A stretch of DNA of 64,000 nucleotides, taken from NCBI RefSeq assembly GCF_914484835.1, contig NZ_CAJZAR010000083.1, positions 1-64,000 on the forward strand, in the 5' to 3' direction. The position numbers were made by a program, and so were the translations under genes. The notes beneath the pieces are model-generated. The model was not told the DNA's origin, did no database searches, and was given only the letters and a program-made list of their open reading frames with translations. Below, piece by piece: positions 1 through 8,105 of this stretch (position 1 is the first letter of the stretch; every line of letters begins with the position of its first letter). This DNA is from Paraburkholderia tropica (lineage in GTDB: Bacteria > Pseudomonadota > Gammaproteobacteria > Burkholderiales > Burkholderiaceae).

Positions 1-2
1 TT

Positions 3-521
3 TGCACGCACCTCAACAAGCTGGAGAATGTCGCAGGAGCGCTCGGAGAGCGGTTGTTGCGCATGAAAGCGATTGTCCTCGGGCCGACGGGCCATGACCG
101 GGTACTTCTGCAAAGCGTCGGCACTACCTTCTCAGCGCCGCGACGTTTCACAGGGGAGGCAACGCCGGATTTGTCAGCCATCTTTATCGTGCGAGACTGC
201 GGCCTCCAGGACATTGAGCCTATTCCCAGCGCGTGCAAGCTAAACTGGACCGTCCTGTTAGAAGCGCCCAACCTCGGGCAGGCCCATGAGCACAGCTTTT
301 TCGCTGAAAACGAGGCCTATCGGATTCCGTGCTCGAGAGCACCCGAACCGTCCCGCGTCGCCCTTGCGAAAATCCTGCATTCGCTCGACGACAACACTCA
401 GTCCGTCGAGCACCTCGCGAGCGAGCACCGTGAAGTTCATACCGGCAGCCGTAGGCGTAACCCCTTTATTCGTTCAGTTCAGTCGCTTCTCGGACCGTTC
501 ACGCTAAAGGGACGCAGGTAG
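3..521 (+). CDS. C-terminal part of an unrecognised protein, cut by the window start
   Basis: The reading frame is open from base 3, without a stop, through the possible starts TTG (54) and ATG (63) to the stop at 521. The residues before the ATG (including LNKLENVAGALGERLL) look like ordinary helical protein, and no good ribosome binding site precedes 54 or 63, so this is probably the 3' end of a longer gene that begins outside the window. The visible part ends in a basic tail (RRRNPFIRS, KGRR). I recognise no domain. A free-standing protein of about 153-155 aa is the alternative. Confidence 0.4.
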   Translation, partial: CTHLNKLENVAGALGERLLRMKAIVLGPTGHDRVLLQSVGTTFSAPRRFTGEATPDLSAIFIVRDCGLQDIEPIPSACKLNWTVLLEAPNLGQAHEHSFFAENEAYRIPCSRAPEPSRVALAKILHSLDDNTQSVEHLASEHREVHTGSRRRNPFIRSVQSLLGPFTLKGRR

Positions 522-580
522 TCCGCATCTCCACTTGAACGACCACTGCGCGGGACGACGAAGAACGTCCAAGGCCGTAT

Positions 581-1186
581 TCACGACCGAGAGATTTCGC
601 GCGGCGCGCTCCGACGGAACGTTGGTCGCTCCGCAAGTCGGCTGCATATCGCATCCAGACGTGGCACAGCAGGAAGCCATCCCGCAGCAGAAAACCTGAA
701 CCGGAGATAATCTAATGCGACTGTTGTGGCAATATCTGCAATGTTGGGAGACTCGCCCGCATTGTCGGGTAGTCTGCTCTCGAGGACAAGCAATCCATTG
801 ACCATCGCACGCCGCCGACGCACCCCAACTGCTGTTTCATCGAATTCTGGGGCCACCCGGCGCCCCATGAATGTGTGGGCGGCGGCGTCGATAACACCCA
901 TTGCTACGCCAGCACCCGAGAGGACAACAGCAGATGAGGTGCCAAGCAATGAAGCACCTGGGAACGTGCTCTCGAGCCATTGAACGATGAGCAATGTCTC
1001 AGTTAGCGCATGGCCGTCGTCGGTAAGCAGAGTTGGAACACGCGCGATGGGATTCGCATTGAGCAACTCGCGTGGGTCGCTCCACGGGTCGACAAACTCA
1101 AGGGCAATTTCGGCGCCCAATTTCTCCTCGCAGGCGATACGCGCGATGCGCGCATAAGGAGAAGTTGTGCTCAGGAAGAGTTTTAT
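581..1186 (-). CDS. Glutathione S-transferase family protein with an apparent ATA start codon
   Basis: The frame encodes a GST: an N-terminal thioredoxin-like half with the serine-type active-site stretch LFLSTTSPYARIARI and the cis-Pro loop NPIARVPTL, then the LTET glutathione-contact motif and an alpha-helical C-terminal half. GSTs conjugate glutathione to electrophiles in the cytoplasm. The family normally begins M-K-L-x at the first beta strand. Here that position (1184-1186, minus strand) reads ATA-AAA-CTC, and a GGAG sits 5 nt upstream, exactly where it would serve this codon. No ATG, GTG or TTG lies between the upstream in-frame stop and codon 23. A TTG at 1120 would give 179 aa and lose the active-site serine. 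So this is a start-codon mutant (silenced or weakly translated) or a rare ATA start. The family call is firm; expression is doubtful. Confidence 0.75.
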   Translation of the reverse strand: MKLFLSTTSPYARIARIACEEKLGAEIALEFVDPWSDPRELLNANPIARVPTLLTDDGHALTETLLIVQWLESTFPGASLLGTSSAVVLSGAGVAMGVIDAAAHTFMGRRVAPEFDETAVGVRRRRAMVNGLLVLESRLPDNAGESPNIADIATTVALDYLRFRFSAAGWLPAVPRLDAICSRLAERPTFRRSAPREISRS

Positions 1187-1416
1187 GACAGCTCCAGCAA
1201 TACCATTCTTTTACGGCAGGTTCACCCCTGTTTGTGTCCGAACTGACTATCGCATTCTTGATACGCAGTCTCGGCGCATATGCAGCCTAGACCCCACGCA
1301 AACGATTTCCGTGCAACGCAAGGCACTCCACGACACCGTGCAATGTATCGTCACTCGCCGAATATGGCGAAATATGAAATTGCTCTCCCCGGTATAGCTG
1401 CTGCCCATCTCTGCAC

Positions 1417-2307
1417 TTACGTTCCACCCGGCATACCTGAGAGCGACAACTCGAGTGCATCCAAAAACACCCGAACGCGCTGGGGAACGTATTTGCGCGT
1501 GGGCAGCAGCGCCCAGATGGAGAGCTCTTGTGGCTGAACGTCGGTCAGGCCTATTGAAACGAGCGTCCCGTCCCTGAGCTCGCGCTGGATATCCCAGACG
1601 GTCAGTAGCGCAACACCAAGGCCTTGGACGCAGGCCGTTCGTACGCCTTCGACGCTACTGCACACAAATTTCCCGTCGACACGGACCGACCTCTCCTGCT
1701 TGCCATCGACGAACGGCCAATACGGCATATTCGAAAGCGCAAGACATTCGTGCTCGTCTAAATCCGACAGCACCTGGGGCGCCCCGTGCGCTGCGAGATA
1801 GCCTGGTGCCGCGCAAAGCACACGCGGATTGACTGCGAGCGGGCGTGCGACAAGTTCAGAGTCACGCAGCGGCGCGATACGGATGGCGACGTCGATACCC
1901 GCACTGTTCAGGTCAATGACCTCGTCGCTCATCAGCAACTCGATGCGAAGCTCAGGATGCTCGCGCATCAAGCTGGGTATCAGCGGCATGATGCCGAGGC
2001 GTCCGAAGGCCGCTGGAGCCGTTACGCGAAGACGCCCCCGTGCGCTACGCCCCGTTGGCGCGAGGATGCCGCGCGCCTCTTCGGCCGCGTCGAGCATGGT
2101 CCGCGCGAGAGGCAAAAAGTCTTCGCCCTCTGGGGTCATCGAGACGGCGCGCGTCGTCCGGTGCATCAGCCTCACACCAAGCTCGCGTTCGAGTGACGCC
2201 AGCTTCCGGGAGGCCGCCATCGCCGTGGTGCCGAGCTGCCGGGCAGCGCTCGCCAGACTCCCGCCTGCCTGGGCGGCAACAAAGATAGCAATGTCGTCGA
2301 TATCCAT
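1417..2307 (-). CDS. LysR-type transcriptional regulator
   Basis: This 296-aa protein has an N-terminal winged helix-turn-helix (DIAIFVAAQAGGSLASAARQLGTT, then AASRKLASLERELGVRLMHRTTR) and a periplasmic-binding-protein-like effector domain (RGRLRVTAPAAFGRLGI onward). The length is typical for the family. I chose the ATG at 2307 because the LysR fold starts there; the frame runs upstream to 2394 but that stretch covers the intergenic operator. It is divergent from the flavin oxidoreductase at 2410, the usual arrangement for a LysR regulator and its target. The effector is unknown. The close CrgA/AaeR-like subgroup often controls detoxification or redox genes, which fits the neighbour, but this is inference. 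Confidence 0.9.
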   Translation of the reverse strand: MDIDDIAIFVAAQAGGSLASAARQLGTTAMAASRKLASLERELGVRLMHRTTRAVSMTPEGEDFLPLARTMLDAAEEARGILAPTGRSARGRLRVTAPAAFGRLGIMPLIPSLMREHPELRIELLMSDEVIDLNSAGIDVAIRIAPLRDSELVARPLAVNPRVLCAAPGYLAAHGAPQVLSDLDEHECLALSNMPYWPFVDGKQERSVRVDGKFVCSSVEGVRTACVQGLGVALLTVWDIQRELRDGTLVSIGLTDVQPQELSIWALLPTRKYVPQRVRVFLDALELSLSGMPGGT

Positions 2308-2311
2308 AACG

Positions 2312-2326
2312 TAACGAATTTCGTTA
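2312..2326. promoter_or_regulatory. Perfect inverted repeat, probable LysR operator
   Basis: TAACGAA-T-TTCGTTA is a perfect 7-bp dyad with a 1-bp centre in the 102-bp space between the divergent LysR and oxidoreductase genes. It lies only 5 bp from the regulator's ATG, so binding there would block expression of the regulator itself, while the target promoter would lie between it and 2410. The dyad is seen directly; assigning it to this regulator is inference. Confidence 0.5.
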
Positions 2327-2409
2327 TACGGGCGCATCATAACCGGTGATTTACGTCGATTACACCCATGATTATATTGATATCCGTTAAACACGATTGT
2401 GAGCCCACG

Positions 2410-3513
2410 ATGAAACCGGATATCTCAACGCTTTTCCAGCAAGCCAGCATCGACGACCTGCATCTGCCCAACCGCCTGGCTGTGGCCCCAATGACGCGGG
2501 TAACTGCGACGTCCGCCGGCGTTCCAACCGAGAAGATGGCGCGCTACTACAGTCGCTTCGCGCGCGGCGGCTTTGGACTGGTCATCACCGAGGGCACCTT
2601 CATCGACGAAGCGTGGTCGCAAACTTACGCCTGTCAGCCTGGACTGGCGAATTCCGGCCAGGCGGAAGGCTGGAAGCAGGTCGTCGATGCAGTCCACTCG
2701 GCGGGCGCCAAGGTCATTGCACAAATCCAGCACGCTGGAGCGCTGTCGCAAGGCAACGCGTATCGGAATGGCACCATCGCGCCTTCCGCTGTCCGGCCGA
2801 AAGGTGAGCAAATGAAGTTCTATCGCGGAGAGGGCCCATACGCTCTTCCGCGAGCAATGACGGATGAGGAAATCGCCGACATCATCGAAAGCTTCGGCTC
2901 TGCGGCGTCGCGAGCGGTCAATAACGCTGGATTCGACGGAGTAGAGATTCACGGCGCAAACGGGTACTTGCTCGACCAGTTCATCACCGACTATACGAAC
3001 CTGCGTACAGACCGTTGGGGAGGCGACATTGCAGCGCGAATGGGCGTCGTCGTCGACGTAGCGAAGCGCGTGCGAGCAACACTCGGAAATGGCGTGCCGG
3101 TGGGTATGCGCATCTCACAGGGCAAGGTAAACGACTTCTTTCATAAGTGGCCCGAGCGCGAGCAAGCCGCTGAGGTCATTTTTGGAAACCTGGTCGACGC
3201 GGGCGTGGGCTATATCCACGTCACCGAATACGAAGCGTGGAAGCCCGCGTTTGGCGGAATAGGTATGTCACTCGCAGCCCTTGCACGCAAACATGCGCCG
3301 GGCGTCACCGTGATTGCAAATGGAAGCCTGCATGACACTGTGCAAGCGCTTGATTTAGCGTCGACGGACGCCGACGTTATCGCCTTGGGCCGCGGCGCGC
3401 TATCCAACCCCGATTGGCCGCAGAAGTTGTGTGGAAATCAAGCAATGGAGCCGTTCGAACCGGAAATGCTCACACCGCTTGCCGACCTTAAGCAGCACGA
3501 GTTCGCAGCGTAG
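2410..3513 (+). CDS. NADH:flavin oxidoreductase, Old Yellow Enzyme family
   Basis: This 367-aa FMN-dependent TIM-barrel enzyme reduces activated C=C bonds or related electrophiles using NAD(P)H in the cytoplasm. Family hallmarks are visible: the barrel start LPNRLAVAPMTRVTA, the QIQHAG strand, the substrate-binding pair in GFDGVEIHGANGYLLDQF, the DRWGG turn, and the phosphate-binding C-terminus VIANGSL...ALGRGALSNPDWP. The start is the ATG at 2410 (MKPDISTLFQQ). An upstream in-frame start at 2368 would overlap the regulatory region. It is transcribed away from the LysR gene, which probably controls it. The 3' end overlaps a hydrolase remnant on the other strand by 26 nt. The physiological substrate cannot be read from the sequence. 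Confidence 0.93.
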   Translation: MKPDISTLFQQASIDDLHLPNRLAVAPMTRVTATSAGVPTEKMARYYSRFARGGFGLVITEGTFIDEAWSQTYACQPGLANSGQAEGWKQVVDAVHSAGAKVIAQIQHAGALSQGNAYRNGTIAPSAVRPKGEQMKFYRGEGPYALPRAMTDEEIADIIESFGSAASRAVNNAGFDGVEIHGANGYLLDQFITDYTNLRTDRWGGDIAARMGVVVDVAKRVRATLGNGVPVGMRISQGKVNDFFHKWPEREQAAEVIFGNLVDAGVGYIHVTEYEAWKPAFGGIGMSLAALARKHAPGVTVIANGSLHDTVQALDLASTDADVIALGRGALSNPDWPQKLCGNQAMEPFEPEMLTPLADLKQHEFAA

Positions 3514-3829
3514 CCCCCTCGCCCACCCCACACATCATTTCGGCAAAAGCGAGAGCATCCTCGGCACAACTCGTATGCCCCGTCGGCAAGACATGCAGTG
3601 ACGCGCCCTGGATACCTCCAGCCAACTCTTGCGCGTGCGCCAGGCTTCTCGCGACGTCATGGTGACCGTGCATAGCGGCCACCGGCACGTCCGGAAGCTC
3701 ACCTGGTGGCGGAAGCAGGTCGATTTCTATTTGGCTTTGGATTGCTTCCGCAACCGCACGACTCTGCAGCCGCGCCGGGTACCTCTCGCAACCATGCTGC
3801 GTTATGCGCGTATAGACTTGCGTAAGCAT
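3488..3829 (-). pseudogene. Alpha/beta-hydrolase C-terminal remnant
   Basis: The 113-residue frame ends like an alpha/beta-hydrolase: a strand with an acidic loop (VPVAAMHGHHDVARSLAHAQELAGGI) followed by LHVLPTGHTSCAEDALAFAEMM, where the His would be the triad histidine. The nucleophile elbow and the first two thirds of the fold are missing. About 25 residues at the N-terminus do not resemble the family. It overlaps the 3' end of the oxidoreductase and lies against the 5' end of the helicase gene. I read it as a truncated relic, possibly marking the left edge of the island. A short functional protein seems unlikely. Confidence 0.5.
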
Positions 3830-3856
3830 GGGCGCAAGGCCGACATATCCCGTTGC

Positions 3857-6703
3857 ATGCTCCCCTTTTTAGACAATGCACTGGCGAGTGAACTACAGAT
3901 GGCTGAAGAATGGGGACCTTCGACGCTAGGACGTTTTTTTACCAGGACTAAGCCCTGGTCTTTGACGCTGTTTAGCGATAGCCTGAAATTTAAGCTCAGC
4001 ATCAACGGTCGCGAGCGCACGCCCCATAGCAGCGACTCCTTTGCGCGTATTGCCTTACGTCCGGGACTATTCTGGAGCACGCTAACGCTCGAACTCCCGG
4101 ATGATAGGCCTATCACGCTCAAGGGACTACCGAATTGCCGCGCTTCTGCTGTACAAGAAGCGCTCACGAAATATAAGGCTGCGCAGCGCCGTGTCGCGGA
4201 CGTCAACGCGTTCAAGTCCGCATGGGAGCCCATCAATGCATGGTGCAAAAAAGCTGCTTCACTCTATGACGGCGCAGCACAAAATCGGCGCTGGCTAGCT
4301 TACGAGGAGGAGCAATCTCTTCTCCAAGAGCGGCCCAAGGTCAGTCTCGGCGTCAAAGAATTACAGGAGCTCTTACAAAAACAGCATGTCCAGTCATCAG
4401 TTCCTCGCGACGTGGCGGAACACGACCTCATGTTCTGGGCGAACGACTGCTCGGACTTTATTGCTGAGTTGAACCGGATACACGTCGAGCGCGAGCTGGT
4501 CGAGTGCAAAGTGTTATTCGACCGTGTAGAAAAAAGCCCATTAACGAAAGAGCAGGCGCGCGCCGTGATTTGCTTCGACAACCGAGTTCAAGTGGTCGCC
4601 GCTGCAGGTTCGGGCAAGACATCCACAATGGCAGCCAAGGCCGTCTACACGGTCCATCGCGGGTTCTTTCGCCCGGAGCAGATACTAATGCTCGCATTCA
4701 ACACCGATGCGGCAAAAGAGCTTGCGGTGCGGACGAGCACGGCGTTCGCGCGCATCGGCGAATCAGATTTCCGTGTCGAAGGACGGACATTTCACTCCAT
4801 AGGCCTGTCCATCATCGGGAAAGTAACCGGACGCAAGCCCAAAGTGCCAGACTGGGCGGCCGAAATGCCCGATGGAGTGAAGAAACTTAGGGAGTTGGTT
4901 GACGAACTAAAAGACCGCTCTACGAAATTTCGCAGTCGGTGGGACCTATTTCGGCTTGTATTCGGAAGAGACTTTCCACCACTCGGGGACGCATCACAGG
5001 CGGATGCGTGGAACGAAGATGGCACTGGCAAAATGCTGACACTTCGCGGAGAGCGAGTAAAGAGCCAAGAAGAGTGCACAATCTGCGATTGGCTTTTCTA
5101 CAATGGCGTAGATTACGCATACGAACGAGACTACGAATACGACACTGCAACGAGTGACCATCGTCAATATGCGCCAGACTTCTACTATCCGACCATTGGC
5201 CTATACCATGAGCATTTTGCGCTCGATGCCAACGGGCGAGCTCCCGCCAACTTCAAGGGTTATCTTGAGGGGGTTGCATGGAAACGCGCTGAACACAAAC
5301 GCCGTGGTACTGACCTCATCGAGACAACCTCGCACTTACTGAGGCATGGGCGATGGGAGCAATTTGTTGAGAGCGAACTTGCCTCACGTGGCGTAGTGCT
5401 CGACCCGAACCCGGACAGGCTGATACCGCGAGGAGGTCGTGCACCGATGCCGGATAACGAACTCATCGTACTTCTGCGCACATTCATCAGCCACGTAAAA
5501 AATAACTGCCTTTCCGTCGACACTCTATTGGCCGAAGCACAGTCAGCGCCGGGCGACTTCTTTAGAAATCGGCATATCCGGTTTCTCGAACTCGCAGGCC
5601 CCGTCCTCCGAGCATGGGATAACGCGCTTGCCAAGGAAGGCGGGGTGGACTTCGACGACATGCTCAACATTGCAGCGGAGTATGTCGAAGCTGGCCGATA
5701 TGACTCTCCATTTCGCCTCGTCATGGCCGATGAGTTCCAGGATGCATCACGCTCACGCGCAAGGCTATGCCGAGCGCTCGTCTCCCGCCCCGGCCACTTC
5801 TTCTTCGCCGTGGGCGATGATTGGCAGGCCATCAACCGCTTCGCTGGCGCAGACCTAACTGTCATGACCAAATTCGGACAATCGTTCGGTAAAGGTCAAA
5901 CGCTGGTGCTCGAGAAGACTTTCCGCTGCCCCCAAGAACTTTGCGATGCTTCTAGCCGCTTCGTAGGTAAAAATCCGGCACAGTTAATAAAAGAGGTCCG
6001 CTCCGACACAGCACCGGTAGGTCCCGCGGTGACGGCTGTGCAAGTGAATCATCGCGACGACTTGGTTGATGCAATTCAGCGCTATCTTTCAGAGCTTTAC
6101 TGTGGGCTGCGAGATGGCACGGTTCCACCAGGGCGTGACGGCCAACTGAGAGTTTTCGTCCTTGGGCGATTTCGGAAAGACGTGAAATATGTGCCTCAAA
6201 GCTGGAGCAAAACGAATGATGCTGCGATGCAGGTCACGTTCAGCACGATGCACAGTTCAAAGGGCGCTGAGGCCGATTACGTCATCCTGCCCGCTATGCT
6301 GACAAGAGGATTCCCGGACCACCGCACTGACGACCCCGTCCTCGCAATGGCGATGCCAAAGGGAGACACCTTTCCCTTGAGTGAGGAGCGTCGTCTCTTC
6401 TATGTTGCCCTCACTCGCGCTCGAAGGTCCGTCAGGATGTTCACCGTTAAGGGTGAGTCATCCGCTTTCCTCGATGAGCTAGTCGCTGACGGTGCGGTCG
6501 AGGTGACAACAGTTGATGGCATGCCAGTCGAGGAGGTTCGGTGTCCAGCTTGCAAGACCGGCGTTATCGCGCAGAAAAATGGCAAGCACGGACCGTTTCT
6601 GGGATGTTCGGCATTTCCGCTTTGCCGATATAAGCCGCCAAAGAAGCGCACAGCCGTCAAGACCACCTTCTTCAGTACAACGCCACGATATCGGAGCAGG
6701 TGA
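3857..6703 (+). CDS. helD: Helicase IV-like UvrD/Rep helicase with inserted nuclease-like domain and zinc ribbon
   Basis: This 948-aa superfamily 1 helicase has the HelD layout: an N-terminal domain (LASELQMAEEWGPSTLGRFF onward), Walker A GSGKT at 251-255, DEFQD at 625-629, the VGDDWQAINRFAGAD motif, then TMHSSKGAEADYVI and EERRLFYVALTRAR. Two things differ from E. coli helicase IV. Between motif I and motif II there is an insertion (about 415-485) with EERDYEYD-like strands, D441 in APDFYY, E452 in YHEHF and K476, which resembles a PD-(D/E)XK nuclease core. The C-terminus has a topoisomerase-type zinc ribbon (C896, C899, C917, C923). Role: 3'-5' DNA unwinding, perhaps with cleavage. The start is uncertain; in-frame ATG 3794 and GTG 3629 exist, and neither ATG has a strong ribosome binding site. 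Its place at the edge of a nuclease-rich island suggests defence or recombination. Confidence 0.85.
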   Translation: MLPFLDNALASELQMAEEWGPSTLGRFFTRTKPWSLTLFSDSLKFKLSINGRERTPHSSDSFARIALRPGLFWSTLTLELPDDRPITLKGLPNCRASAVQEALTKYKAAQRRVADVNAFKSAWEPINAWCKKAASLYDGAAQNRRWLAYEEEQSLLQERPKVSLGVKELQELLQKQHVQSSVPRDVAEHDLMFWANDCSDFIAELNRIHVERELVECKVLFDRVEKSPLTKEQARAVICFDNRVQVVAAAGSGKTSTMAAKAVYTVHRGFFRPEQILMLAFNTDAAKELAVRTSTAFARIGESDFRVEGRTFHSIGLSIIGKVTGRKPKVPDWAAEMPDGVKKLRELVDELKDRSTKFRSRWDLFRLVFGRDFPPLGDASQADAWNEDGTGKMLTLRGERVKSQEECTICDWLFYNGVDYAYERDYEYDTATSDHRQYAPDFYYPTIGLYHEHFALDANGRAPANFKGYLEGVAWKRAEHKRRGTDLIETTSHLLRHGRWEQFVESELASRGVVLDPNPDRLIPRGGRAPMPDNELIVLLRTFISHVKNNCLSVDTLLAEAQSAPGDFFRNRHIRFLELAGPVLRAWDNALAKEGGVDFDDMLNIAAEYVEAGRYDSPFRLVMADEFQDASRSRARLCRALVSRPGHFFFAVGDDWQAINRFAGADLTVMTKFGQSFGKGQTLVLEKTFRCPQELCDASSRFVGKNPAQLIKEVRSDTAPVGPAVTAVQVNHRDDLVDAIQRYLSELYCGLRDGTVPPGRDGQLRVFVLGRFRKDVKYVPQSWSKTNDAAMQVTFSTMHSSKGAEADYVILPAMLTRGFPDHRTDDPVLAMAMPKGDTFPLSEERRLFYVALTRARRSVRMFTVKGESSAFLDELVADGAVEVTTVDGMPVEEVRCPACKTGVIAQKNGKHGPFLGCSAFPLCRYKPPKKRTAVKTTFFSTTPRYRSR

Positions 6704-6849
6704 CATTGAAAGGCGAAGACGGTTTTGAAGTCCTTAGTCGTCTCTCCGGACATCAACTCAAAGAAATGGTCAACGGTGTTGCGCTCAAGCTGCTCATCCA
6801 GCCGTAGAAGAGTGCCTGTTAGCTCGTGATTTCCTAAACGAGATGCGGA

Positions 6850-7290
6850 TTAGAGCACTAGCTTGAGACGTGGTCCTACCTCGGCGAATCCGTTCGCGAG
6901 ATAGAACGCAACCGTGCGCGCCCACTTAGGCATCGCTGGCGCGCCGACGTCGATTCGACGCCACCCGCGTGCGCGTCCAACAGCAATCGCATGTTCCAGC
7001 AATTGCTTTGCAACCCCATGCGAGCGCAGTACGGGGCGCACATACAGTTCAGTGATTTGGCCGAACGCTCCTCGTGCAAAAATCGCGCAGCCTTCGCTGA
7101 GCATTATCACGCCAACTGGGCATCCGTCATCAACGGCGAGGAAGCCGACTACCCGGTCGTCCCGGGCCAGAACATCGTGCGCGGTGGACACAAGGTCACC
7201 TGGTGCCCCACCCAACTCGGTCAATAGCGCCGCCACCATCTCGGCGACCGCTGGCGCATCATCCGGCGTCACTGGACGAATAGAAATCAT
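6850..7290 (-). CDS. GNAT family N-acetyltransferase
   Basis: This 146-aa protein is a single GNAT domain: beta strand ISIRPVTPDDAPAVAEMVAALL, central strand GFLAVDDGCPVGVIMLS, the acetyl-CoA pyrophosphate loop in ELYVRPVLRSHGVAKQLLEHAI (R/Q-x-x-G-x-A type), and the terminal AVAFYLANGFAEVGPRLKLVL. It would transfer an acetyl group from acetyl-CoA to an unknown amine. I start it at ATG 7290, where the fold begins and a GGAA lies 8 nt upstream. An earlier ATG at 7341 overlaps the H-NS stop (TGATG) and would add 17 residues with translational coupling. It lies directly downstream of the H-NS gene on the same strand, so they may be co-transcribed. Confidence 0.85.
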   Translation of the reverse strand: MISIRPVTPDDAPAVAEMVAALLTELGGAPGDLVSTAHDVLARDDRVVGFLAVDDGCPVGVIMLSEGCAIFARGAFGQITELYVRPVLRSHGVAKQLLEHAIAVGRARGWRRIDVGAPAMPKWARTVAFYLANGFAEVGPRLKLVL

Positions 7291-7340
7291 CGAAAGTTCC
7301 AATTCTGGCGAACTGGCGGAGCTCTCTCGCCATTCAGGCA

Positions 7341-7901
7341 TCAGGCTGCTGCCTTTCGGGTGCGCAAAGCTTTCTTCGCTGACTGCGACTGCGCAGCGCC
7401 TTCCGGCTTCGCAATCAGAAAGCGCGTACGGTCCTTTGCGGCAGCGAGCCACGCCGGCGCCGGGCCGCGGCCGCTCCACGTCGCCCCGCTCTTCGGGTCC
7501 CGATACATTGGCGGCTGCGGGCCACGACGGTAGTTACCAGGCTTTACCGCGGGCTTCGACGCAGCGCTGCGGGTCGACGGTGCGCCATTGACGAGAAATT
7601 TGCTTCGGTCCTGCGCGTTGGCAATCCACGCTGGCGCACGGCCGTGGCCGGCCCATGTTGCGCCGGTCTTCGGGTCGAGATATTTCGCAGCCGATGCGGC
7701 CGGCTTCGCGGTTGCCGCCTGGCCAGGCTTGCGACCACGGCGCTTGCCGACGAACGCTTCGATATCGGCCACGCTGACGCTGTACTTGTGCATCAGGTCG
7801 CGGATTTTCTCGAGAGCGGCAGTCGACTTCGTCGAAGCAACGGTCTCTGCTTGGGCCTGAAGTTTTGCTATTCTTGCCTGAATCGACTCAAGGGTTGCCA
7901 T
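7341..7901 (-). CDS. H-NS family histone-like protein with two DNA-binding domains
   Basis: The 186-aa protein starts with an oligomerisation coiled coil (LESIQARIAKLQAQAETVASTK, LEKIRDLMHKYSVSVADIEAF), followed by a basic AT-hook-like GKRRGRKPG. It then carries two copies of the H-NS C-terminal DNA-binding domain: YLDPKTGATWAGHGRAPAWI (about 73-104) and YRDPKSGATWSGRGPAPAWL (about 131-162). Single-domain H-NS proteins are near 100 aa, so the domain is duplicated. H-NS proteins silence AT-rich horizontally acquired DNA. This copy sits inside the island and could repress it, including the AT-rich recombinase module at 24-29 kb; that is inference. An AAGGA lies upstream of the ATG. Confidence 0.92.
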   Translation of the reverse strand: MATLESIQARIAKLQAQAETVASTKSTAALEKIRDLMHKYSVSVADIEAFVGKRRGRKPGQAATAKPAASAAKYLDPKTGATWAGHGRAPAWIANAQDRSKFLVNGAPSTRSAASKPAVKPGNYRRGPQPPMYRDPKSGATWSGRGPAPAWLAAAKDRTRFLIAKPEGAAQSQSAKKALRTRKAAA

Positions 7902-8105
7902 TTCTTTTATCCTTTTCGCAGTTATCCTCGCGCACTATGCCACATCGCGCTTGCATAGAGTGATGCCTGTACGTTAGGTAATAAAAATTTGTATGAGATT
8001 GCTTGTCAAGCGTTCGACGATTGACTCACACACGCGCAGACGCAAGTAAGATGCCTAGACACCAATTCAACTTGCCACTGGCCAACACTCAAACGAGATA
8101 TTCGC

